From positions 1 to 30,064 of the forward strand of contig CAZQEN010000049.1 in the NCBI GenBank assembly GCA_964591605.1: a stretch of 30,064 nt of DNA. The letters are read 5' to 3'. A program made the translations under genes and the position numbers. Every line of letters begins with the position of its first letter. Position 1 is the stretch's first letter. The notes beneath the pieces are model-generated. The model saw only the letters and a list, made by a program, of their open reading frames with translations. It did no database searches and was not told the origin of the DNA. Shown here one piece after another: positions 24,477 to 30,064 of the stretch. This DNA is from CAYLLT01 sp964591605. GTDB taxonomy: Bacteria; Planctomycetota; Phycisphaerae; UBA1845; PWPN01.

Positions 24477-24776
24477 AAGTATCTCCGCGCTCCTTGTCCC
24501 CGCAGCGCGAAAGAACCGTCAGCCTGTAATCTCTCTCCCTGTATTGTAATCGACCTGATGGGCGAAAGACAAGCATCCTGGCGCCCGAGACCCGCCCCAT
24601 ATGCACCCGCGCGGTCGCCGCGTTGACTTGCCGGGGGCGGTTTGGTAGTTATGAACGCAGAGGATGTAGCCAATCCTTTGGCTTGCGTTAAGCGGTTTAA
24701 CCCTCGATCCGGCCCGGCCCACGTGTGCGGTTCAACGAGTTCTCCCCCTGGGACCGATCGGAAGGGAGCAGATACC
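24477..24776. other. Divergent promoter region
   Basis: This 300-bp gap lies between the divergent starts of the membrane protein and the DUF2203 gene. Apart from the minus-strand promoter at 24543-24572, a TTGACT at 24623-24628 is followed 18 bases later by AGTTAT, a weak plus-strand promoter candidate. Nothing else is recognised. Confidence 0.4.
24543..24572 (-). promoter_or_regulatory. Sigma-70-like promoter for the membrane protein gene
   Basis: On the minus strand a TTGTCT (-35, 24567-24572) is separated by 18 bp from TACAAT (-10, 24543-24548). It lies about 67 bp upstream of the ATG at 24476. Confidence 0.45.
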
Positions 24777-25220
24777 ATGGATGCGTTCGAGGCGGTTTCC
24801 GTCCCGACCCCTTCTCCCGTTTCAGGCAGGAAGCACTTCACCGCCGCGGAGGCCACGCGGGCGCTCCCGCTGGTTCGCCGGATCGTGAGCGACATCGTGC
24901 GCGAGTATCACCGCTTCCGGGAGCTGCACGAAACATGCCGGGCGCCGCGGGGGCGGGGAAAGTCGGCCGACGCCGAAACCGCACGTCGTCGATACCTGGC
25001 CCTGACCGACCACCTCTCCGACCTCAAGGAGGAGCTGGACAAGGTCGGTTGCGAGCTCAAGGACTACCAGATCGGTCTGGTCGATTTCCCCGCGCTCAAG
25101 GACGGACGGGAAGTCTGCCTGTGCTGGAAACTGGGCGAAGAGAAGGTCGCCTTCTGGCACGAGGCCGATGCCGGTTACAGCGGACGCAAGCCCATCGATG
25201 ACACGACGTTCGTGATCTGA
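24777..25220 (+). CDS. DUF2203 family protein
   Basis: The 147-residue protein matches the small DUF2203 family (sometimes labelled DivIVA-like without good evidence). It opens with KHFTAAEATRALPLVRRIV (19-37), then a helical hairpin, and ends in the conserved strand-rich part KDYQIGLVDFPALKDGREV and VCLCWKLGEEKVAFWHEAD. The role is unknown; it is cytoplasmic. The start at 24777 has AGGGAG 8 bases upstream, and residues from the longer frame (to 24642) do not resemble the family. Confidence 0.85.
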   Translation: MDAFEAVSVPTPSPVSGRKHFTAAEATRALPLVRRIVSDIVREYHRFRELHETCRAPRGRGKSADAETARRRYLALTDHLSDLKEELDKVGCELKDYQIGLVDFPALKDGREVCLCWKLGEEKVAFWHEADAGYSGRKPIDDTTFVI

Positions 25221-25225
25221 TCCCC

Positions 25226-25663
25226 TCAACGGTACTTCTCTGCAGTGGCGAGATCAAATCCACGGTGGTCGGGGTTCGTCTCTGCGCCGCAGATCTCCGT
25301 GCGGCACCGATAGCAGACGGTGATCCGGGGTACGACCAGGTAGACGACCAGGTCCAGCAGCACCACGGCGAGCAGGACGCCGAGGGCCCAGAGCAGCTCA
25401 CCGCGGGCGAACAACCAGAACGACACAACGGCGACGAGCACGACGAGGGCCAGCCCTGCCCGCTGGGGAAAGTCCTTGCGCACGTAGAGTTCGTCTCCGC
25501 CGCAGAGAGGGCATACGAGGATTGTTCGGCCCTCGATTGCCCCGGAGACGGGCTCATGTGCGCGCCCGCACCGGGGACAGGCGGGCGGTTGTGCCTGCGG
25601 CGGAAAGGACGCGCAGAATCGCGCCCGGCAGGCCTCATTGAAGCAGTGAATGCGCAGAGTCAC
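25226..25663 (-). CDS. Zinc-ribbon membrane protein
   Basis: The 145-residue protein starts with a zinc-ribbon of the CFNEAC...CPRCG type (C7, C12, C29, C32), followed by CPLCGG (C51, C54). Two adjacent transmembrane helices (about 70-87 and 90-112) come next, then a third cysteine cluster CYRCRTEIC (C117, C120, C125). The cysteine groups probably bind zinc on the cytoplasmic side. The start is GTG at 25663 with GAGG 9 bases upstream. The gene begins 10 bp after the upstream membrane-protein stop, so the two are almost certainly one operon. Function unknown. Confidence 0.8.
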   Translation of the reverse strand: MTLRIHCFNEACRARFCASFPPQAQPPACPRCGRAHEPVSGAIEGRTILVCPLCGGDELYVRKDFPQRAGLALVVLVAVVSFWLFARGELLWALGVLLAVVLLDLVVYLVVPRITVCYRCRTEICGAETNPDHRGFDLATAEKYR

Positions 25664-25673
25664 GGTGTGAGCC

Positions 25674-26477
25674 TCAGAAGGGGATGCGCAGTTCGCGCGT
25701 GAGCTGGATGGCCGCGAGTTCGCCGAGGTAGATGAGTACGAGTCCGAAATAGAGGATGCCCGTGGCGGATTGGGTGGCCCGCAGCTGGACGGTCCGCCAG
25801 ACCATGAAACAGAAGATCGAGGGGATGACCAGACCGACCACGTACCGCAGGCCCAGAACGAGCTGGTGGTCGCGCAGGAGGTCGGGGCTGATGCGGCCCG
25901 TGCGGGCCCCGTAGACGCAGCAGGCCCCGACGGCCAGGGCGAGCAGCACGCGGGCGATCATGCCGGCGGCGAAGAGGCCGGCCAGGCGGCGCAGGGGCTG
26001 GATGGTCATTTCGGTGTGCGTCAGATACGCATGGCCCAGGAGCATGGCGAGGCTGACCGCGCCCATGAGGAAGGCCGACGCGGCGCTGGTCAGCGCGGTG
26101 CCCACCGCAGCGGGCGCCAGCGCGGGGAGCCAGATCTGCTGATCCGACCCCCAGGCCCAGGCGGCGGAGAGGGCAAGCAGACTGCCGGTGCCGGCCAGCA
26201 GGCGGACGGCCGCTGCGTAACGCGAACTGACCGGTGCGAATCCCATGGCCAGGAAGGCGCATCCCCCGGCCAGAAAGCTCAGGACGGCGGCGGTGACGGC
26301 CAGGCTGCTGATCTTCCCGCCCGCGAATCCGATGTAGCCGGCCACGGCCAGCGAGAGCTCCGCGAGGGCCAGGATGGTGATCAGGCGCACGAACTTCCAC
26401 GCGACCTGGTCCATGCGGCACAGCGCCAGCACGCCCAGGAACCCGGCAGCGAGAAGTGTGAGAAAAACGACGCCCAT
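25674..26477 (-). CDS. Polytopic membrane protein of unknown function
   Basis: The 267-residue protein is strongly hydrophobic, with about seven or eight transmembrane helices (the first at residues 1-18, the last near 240-255). The only notable polar pieces are HAYLTHTEMTIQPLRRL in the middle and MVWRTVQLRATQSATGILY near the end. Histidines within helices could bind a cofactor, but that is a guess. It is the first gene of an operon with the zinc-ribbon membrane protein. No clear ribosome-binding site precedes the ATG at 26477. Confidence 0.75.
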   Translation of the reverse strand: MGVVFLTLLAAGFLGVLALCRMDQVAWKFVRLITILALAELSLAVAGYIGFAGGKISSLAVTAAVLSFLAGGCAFLAMGFAPVSSRYAAAVRLLAGTGSLLALSAAWAWGSDQQIWLPALAPAAVGTALTSAASAFLMGAVSLAMLLGHAYLTHTEMTIQPLRRLAGLFAAGMIARVLLALAVGACCVYGARTGRISPDLLRDHQLVLGLRYVVGLVIPSIFCFMVWRTVQLRATQSATGILYFGLVLIYLGELAAIQLTRELRIPF

Positions 26478-26498
26478 GCCAGATGCACCATGTCCTGG

Positions 26499-26720
26499 TT
26501 AGAGCCCTTCAGCCGTCAAAGCATTGTCAAGCGCACGCAAAACCAGCATCGCCCGCGTGACTTGGAGTCGGCTTGCCAGCTCATCGACTCGCCGCACGAG
26601 AGAACTAGGCAGACGAACCTTGATTCTGACCTTGCTCGGTTGTCCCGTGCCTTTGCGGACAGGTTCGGATTGTGTTGATCGTATGATACGTCGTCTGGGC
26701 TTTTCTCGACGCCTTGGCAT
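26499..26720 (-). CDS. Ribbon-helix-helix (RHH) DNA-binding protein
   Basis: The 73-residue protein has a basic N-terminal arm (RRREKPRRR) and an RHH fold at about 30-68: the strand VRIKVRLPS and two helices in LVRRVDELASRLQVTRAMLV. RHH proteins bind DNA as dimers and often act as autorepressors or antitoxins. AAGGGG lies 7 or so bases before the ATG. It is divergent from the TIR-like gene, with 80 bp between starts and overlapping promoters, so it is a good candidate for controlling that gene as well as itself. No toxin gene follows it on its own strand. Confidence 0.75.
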   Translation of the reverse strand: MPRRREKPRRRIIRSTQSEPVRKGTGQPSKVRIKVRLPSSLVRRVDELASRLQVTRAMLVLRALDNALTAEGL

Positions 26721-26740
26721 GAATTAACCCCTTTGTGGGC

Positions 26741-26748
26741 ATTATACT
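26741..26748. promoter_or_regulatory. Overlapping divergent -10 boxes
   Basis: The 8 bases ATTATACT contain TATAAT on the minus strand (26741-26746), serving the RHH gene, and TATACT on the plus strand (26743-26748), serving the TIR-like gene. Polymerase bound for one gene would exclude the other, and a repressor here would silence both. A short direct repeat (CTCAGG, TTCAGG at about 26753-26764) lies beside it and might be an operator. Confidence 0.5.
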
Positions 26749-26800
26749 CAAGCTCAGGTTCAGGCGCGAACGGCGATTCTCTCCAACATCGGAGGCCGGT

Positions 26801-27763
26801 ATGGAAATCCGAGCAAAGCTGTTTATCAGTTGTGGCCAAGCAACGAGAAGCGAGCGAGAACTCTCTGAGGATATCCGAGAGCGGATGGACAGGCTCGGAT
26901 TCGATCCTTACGTCGCGATCAAGGTGCAGGACCTGAGAGGCCTGCGAGAAGGAATCTTCGAGCAGCTGAGGGACATGGACTACTTCCTCTTCGTCGACTT
27001 TTGTCGCGAGAGAATCATTCCACACCGCGGCAATCCCAGACTCCTCCGAAAGCAGCGTCCCGAGAGGCGTGGATCTCTCTTTTCGCACCAGGAGCTCGCA
27101 ATTGCATCGTTTCTGGAAATAGATGCGGTCCTCCTTCAAGAGAAGGGTGTTAGAGCTCTCGATGGCATGATGAGTGTGTTCCAGGGAAACAGCATCTGCT
27201 TCCGCTCGCGCGCGGAGTTGCCTAAACTTGTGGAGGATACGGTAAGGGAGCGAATGAGAACCGGATTGTGGAGCCCCTCGAATCGGCGACGGCTGCAGCT
27301 TTCGGCAGGGAAGCCGATGAGAGAAGTTCTCAGGACCGACGGCCAAGTTGCGGACTTCTTCCCGATCAGAGTTGAGAACCTTCATCACAAGAAGACGGCT
27401 GAGAATGCCGTTGTCTTTCTTGAGAAGATAGTGCAGGCTGAAACGTCGACCCTTCTGTTCAACCGGCCGCTCGAAATCAAGTGGGGAGGCTCTATACTGC
27501 CGAGTTTGATGATCCCTCCAGGGGGCGAGAGACCGGCGGACGGCTTCTACCTTCTCCACAAAGATCCGGGGACTCCACGGTTCAACACGGTCTGGACGGA
27601 TTATGGCGGCTATGTCCCCAGAATCTGCCAACCGGGCGTCTTTCACTGCACGTATTGCGTCAGATCCACTTCCTTCGCTCCAGCATGGGCTGAGTTTCGA
27701 GTGACGACCGGGGAATCGGTTGAAGCTGCTTCGTTTCAGCTGGCTGACTCCAATCACGGGTAG
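26801..27763 (+). CDS. TIR-like domain protein with C-terminal beta-rich domain
   Basis: The 320-residue protein has an N-terminal TIR/SEFIR-like Rossmannoid domain. KLFISCGQ (6-13) is strand A, a helix is followed by GFDPYVAIKVQDL, DYFLFVDFCRE (60-70) is a core strand, and SLFSHQELAIASFLEIDAVL (92-111) holds the glutamate E98 where TIR NADases place theirs. After a linker, residues about 205-310 look like an immunoglobulin-like beta domain. TIR domains in bacterial defence proteins cleave NAD on activation; whether this one does is inference. GGAGG lies 5 bases before the ATG at 26801. The gene is lower in GC than its surroundings. Its end overlaps the asparaginyl-tRNA synthetase end by 10 bp, tail to tail. 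Confidence 0.7.
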   Translation: MEIRAKLFISCGQATRSERELSEDIRERMDRLGFDPYVAIKVQDLRGLREGIFEQLRDMDYFLFVDFCRERIIPHRGNPRLLRKQRPERRGSLFSHQELAIASFLEIDAVLLQEKGVRALDGMMSVFQGNSICFRSRAELPKLVEDTVRERMRTGLWSPSNRRRLQLSAGKPMREVLRTDGQVADFFPIRVENLHHKKTAENAVVFLEKIVQAETSTLLFNRPLEIKWGGSILPSLMIPPGGERPADGFYLLHKDPGTPRFNTVWTDYGGYVPRICQPGVFHCTYCVRSTSFAPAWAEFRVTTGESVEAASFQLADSNHG

Positions 27764-29259
27764 ATCCTTCCCATCAGCCTTGGGAAGGCGATGGTTTCGC
27801 GGATGTGTTTGAGGCCGGCGAGCCAGGCGACGGTGCGTTCGATGCCCAGGCCGAAGCCGCCGTGGGGGACGCTGCCGTAGCGGCGCAGGTCGAGGTACCA
27901 CTCGTAGGGCTCGGTGGGCAGGTTGTCTTCGGCCATGCGTTCGAGGAGGACGGTCAGGTCGTCTTCACGCTGGGAGCCGCCGATGATCTCGCCGTAGCCA
28001 TCGGGGGCGAGGAGGTCGAAGTTCTTGACGACACGGGGGTCGGCCGGGTCGCGCTTCATGTAGAAGGCCTTGCAGCCGCGGGGGTAGTGGGTGACGAAGA
28101 CGGGGCGGTCGTGGAGGCGCGAGATGATCGTCTCGTCGCTGCCGCCCAGGTCCTTGCCCCACTCGAAGTTGGCGGCCAGCTCGATGTGTTTGGGGATGTT
28201 CGACACCTGCTCTTCGAGCTCGGCGAGTTCCTCGCGCTCTTCGATGATTTCGGCGGCCAGTTTCTCCTGCTGGTGCTTCTTGACGCCGGGGGCGCTGCGG
28301 GCGTGCTCCTTGCCCTCGATCGAGGTCTTGAGCCCGGCGATGCGGGCGGTCTTCTCGGCCAGATCCTTTTCCAGGAGCTCCCGGGCCTGGGGGCCTCGGA
28401 GGATTTCAGCGGCCTGCGAGTACGTGAGGCGGTAAAACGGCTTGGCAATCCGCTCCAGATCGGCCGGTTTGCGGCCGAGGAATTCGAGTTCCTCGCGGCA
28501 GTCCTTCAATACGCGTTGAACGATTGAGACGACAAAGTCCTCGGCCACCGCGATGACGTCGTCGAGCTCGGCGTACGCGATTTCGGGCTCGACCATCCAG
28601 AATTCGGTCAGGTGACGGCGGGTCTTGGACTTCTCGGCGCGGAAGGTCGGGCCGAAGCAGTACACCTTGCCGTATGCGAGCGCTGCGGCCTCGAGATAGA
28701 GCTGGCCGGTCTGGGCGAGGTAGATGGGTTCGCCGAAGTAGTCGACTTCGAAGAGCGTCTGGGCCCCTTCGCCGGCCGAGGGGGCGAAAATCGGCGTATC
28801 GAACAGGATGAACCCATTGTCGTTGAAGAATCGACGGATGGCGTCGATGACGACGTGGCGGATCTTCATGATGGCGGTCGGTCGGCGCGAGCGGAACCAC
28901 AGGTGCCGGTGCTTGAAGAGAAAGTCGATGCCATGAGGTTTGGGCGTGATGGGGTAGTCCCGCGTCTCGTGGACCACCTCGATGGCGGTGACCTGCATCT
29001 CGTGGCCGCCGGGCGATCGCTCATCGGCACGGACGGTGCCGGTGATCTGAAGGGCGGACTCCTGGCCCAGGTGGGCGGCGCGGTCGAAGAGCTCGTCGGG
29101 CACCTCACCTTTGCCGACGACGCACTGACACAGGCCGGTTCCATCCCGGACGACCAGGAAGATCACCTTGCTGCTGACGCGCGAGTTGTAGAGCCAGCCG
29201 GCGAGCGTGACGGTCTGGCCGACGTGATCCTTGAGGTTTTTGATCTGTGCGAGGGGCAT
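27754..29259 (-). CDS. asnS: Asparaginyl-tRNA synthetase with coiled-coil insertion
   Basis: The 501-residue class IIb synthetase charges tRNA-Asn with asparagine. The N-terminal OB-fold anticodon domain covers about 1-105 (VTLAGWLYNSRVSSKVIFLV). Motif 2 is FRAEKSKTRRHLTEFWMVE, the IGGSQRE loop is present, and motif 3 is GGFGLGIERTVAWLAG with the usual FPR end. Bacterial enzymes are usually about 430-470 residues; this one has about 73 extra residues at about 292-364 (DNA about 28168-28387). They form a charged coiled coil between AEILRGPQ and FEWGKDLG. The start at 29259 has GGAG 7 bases upstream and begins right at the OB fold; a longer frame to 29343 is not supported. Confidence 0.95.
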   Translation of the reverse strand: MPLAQIKNLKDHVGQTVTLAGWLYNSRVSSKVIFLVVRDGTGLCQCVVGKGEVPDELFDRAAHLGQESALQITGTVRADERSPGGHEMQVTAIEVVHETRDYPITPKPHGIDFLFKHRHLWFRSRRPTAIMKIRHVVIDAIRRFFNDNGFILFDTPIFAPSAGEGAQTLFEVDYFGEPIYLAQTGQLYLEAAALAYGKVYCFGPTFRAEKSKTRRHLTEFWMVEPEIAYAELDDVIAVAEDFVVSIVQRVLKDCREELEFLGRKPADLERIAKPFYRLTYSQAAEILRGPQARELLEKDLAEKTARIAGLKTSIEGKEHARSAPGVKKHQQEKLAAEIIEEREELAELEEQVSNIPKHIELAANFEWGKDLGGSDETIISRLHDRPVFVTHYPRGCKAFYMKRDPADPRVVKNFDLLAPDGYGEIIGGSQREDDLTVLLERMAEDNLPTEPYEWYLDLRRYGSVPHGGFGLGIERTVAWLAGLKHIRETIAFPRLMGRIYP

Positions 29260-29504
29260 GGGATCTCCAGTTGTCGGGTCGAGCCTGCAGATTATGAGGG
29301 GTGGGGTGGGTGGACGCCAGATGAGCGGGGCCCAGGAGTGCATGTCCGTGCTTGCACGCCCGGCGTGATCCTCCCCGCCGCGGTGGGGGACACGAGGAGG
29401 GGCGCATCAGCGTCATCCGGAACGGAGTGATGCCGCCGGCCCCCCTCAACAACCCGTTTTGTTGCGGGGAGCCTGCCATGAGTCTTCACCGCCCGATCCG
29501 GAAG

Positions 29505-29925
29505 GAACCGGGCCCAGGCTGCGGGCATTCGTCACCGATCGTCCAGAGATCCCGGCGGCCGTGCAGAAGCGTGTCGACTTCTTCGTCTTCTTCGCCGATG
29601 CCGTCTACCCCCCAGCTTGAGGAGCAACGGGCGAGGCTCGACGCGATGTATTGTTCGACCGATGGAAGGCCGGCGGATGACCCGGTCTGCCTGTTGGGGG
29701 CGATGCTCCTCCAATTTGTAGAGCGTCTGCCCGACCGGCAGGCGGCCGAAGCGGTCTGCATTGACACCCGCTGGCGTCTGGCCCTGCATCTGCAGGAGAG
29801 GGAAGGCGGATTCGATCCCTCACTGCCGCCGCGGTTTCGACAGCGGTTGCTGGCGAGCGGGCAGAATGGGTCGCCTTCGATGCGGTCCTGGAATTGCTGG
29901 TAGCCCGGGGCGCCAGCCCTGGGTA
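29505..29925 (+). pseudogene. Frameshifted N-terminal transposase fragment (DUF772, IS5/IS1182-like)
   Basis: Pieces of one DDE-transposase N terminus lie in different frames. RAFVTDRPEIPAAVQKRVDF and FVFFADAVYP read in one frame up to about 29612. Then a shift gives LEEQRARLDAMYCSTDGRPA through LLQFVERLPDRQAAEAV and RWRLALHLQE to RFRQRLLASGQNG. A second shift near 29870 gives VAFDAVLELLVARG. This is the DUF772-type domain found before the catalytic core of IS5/IS1182-family transposases. The catalytic core is absent: the sequence breaks off near 29905 into a palindromic repeat. The possible original start is ATG 29478. Confidence 0.7.
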
Positions 29926-29970
29926 GAGGCCAAACGAACCCCAAAGCCCCGGTAGAGGCGAAACACACCA
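29903..29970. repeat. GC palindrome and duplicated GGTAGAGGC words at the transposase break
   Basis: CCCGGGGCGCCAGCCCTGGG (29906-29925) is a near palindrome. It is followed by two copies of a GGTAGAGGCnAAAC word (about 29923 and 29951). The block replaces the rest of the transposase gene and looks like another dispersed repeat. The final 94 bases of the window show nothing further. Confidence 0.45.
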
Positions 29971-30064
29971 CCCCCACCCAACGTCACACATTCCACATCT
30001 GTCCCGCCCCCGGAACACCCGCCATGTTTACCCATACGGGATCCCAGACCTCACCGCGAGGACC

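Noticed and set aside
24640..24776. Longer start for the DUF2203 gene at 24642
   Set aside because: The added residues do not resemble the family, and the ATG at 24777 has a good ribosome-binding site.
25770..26678. A 302-codon plus-strand frame
   Set aside because: Antisense to the membrane protein and the RHH gene, with a hydrophilic G/Q/R-rich product.
26516..27901. A 461-codon minus-strand frame
   Set aside because: It overlaps the TIR-like gene in antisense and three other features; the plus-strand product has a recognisable fold and ribosome-binding site.

Overview
The window looks like part of a chromosome from a GC-rich planctomycete-like bacterium, probably of the Phycisphaerae or a related lineage. 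This rests on several signs: a DUF1559-like type IV prepilin with an FFDGHV tail, a PEP-CTERM protein of the NxxGxxAF-repeat type, a Gfo/Idh/MocA oxidoreductase, many short sentence-like intergenic repeats, and start codons often lacking a strong Shine-Dalgarno site. The assignment is inference from gene families; there is no rRNA or other marker to fix it. No tRNA, rRNA or CRISPR array was recognised.

Layout. 28-1830 is a membrane-anchored HEAT-like protein of unknown role. 2537-3397 (minus) is an exported fumarylacetoacetate-hydrolase-family protein. 3440-5000 is a graveyard of repeats: a 137-bp MITE-like element, a tandem 31-bp hairpin array beside a broken gene end, and a decayed RAYT (REP-associated tyrosine transposase) gene interrupted by a REP-like palindrome. 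5004-7075 (minus) is lower in GC and carries a small coiled-coil protein, a possible 42-residue protein and the PEP-CTERM protein. 7076-8711 is a long spacer rich in repeats. 8712-11227 holds a B12-binding radical SAM enzyme and a Uma2-type nuclease-fold protein. 11635-12726 is a winged-helix methyltransferase and 13065-13826 a cysteine-motif protein. 13832-15994 (minus) holds a beta-hydroxyacid dehydrogenase and the prepilin, separated by a good intrinsic terminator. 16623-20266 runs forward through a Gfo/Idh/MocA oxidoreductase and a pair of M16 peptidase subunits, one inactive and one active. A DUF2092-like lipoprotein (minus) and a long MscS-type channel (plus) are divergent at 21234/21409. 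They are followed by a one-helix membrane protein, a DUF2203 protein and a two-gene membrane/zinc-ribbon operon.

26499-27763 is another lower-GC islet: a ribbon-helix-helix regulator divergent from a TIR-like-domain protein, with the two promoters overlapping. This is the best candidate for a little-described, possibly defensive, unit. It abuts asparaginyl-tRNA synthetase (27754-29259, minus), which carries an unusual coiled-coil insertion in its catalytic domain. The window ends with a frameshifted transposase fragment.

Most genes are single-gene units. Likely functional groupings are the M16 pair, the 26477-25226 operon and the RHH/TIR-like pair. The remaining neighbours do not form an obvious pathway.
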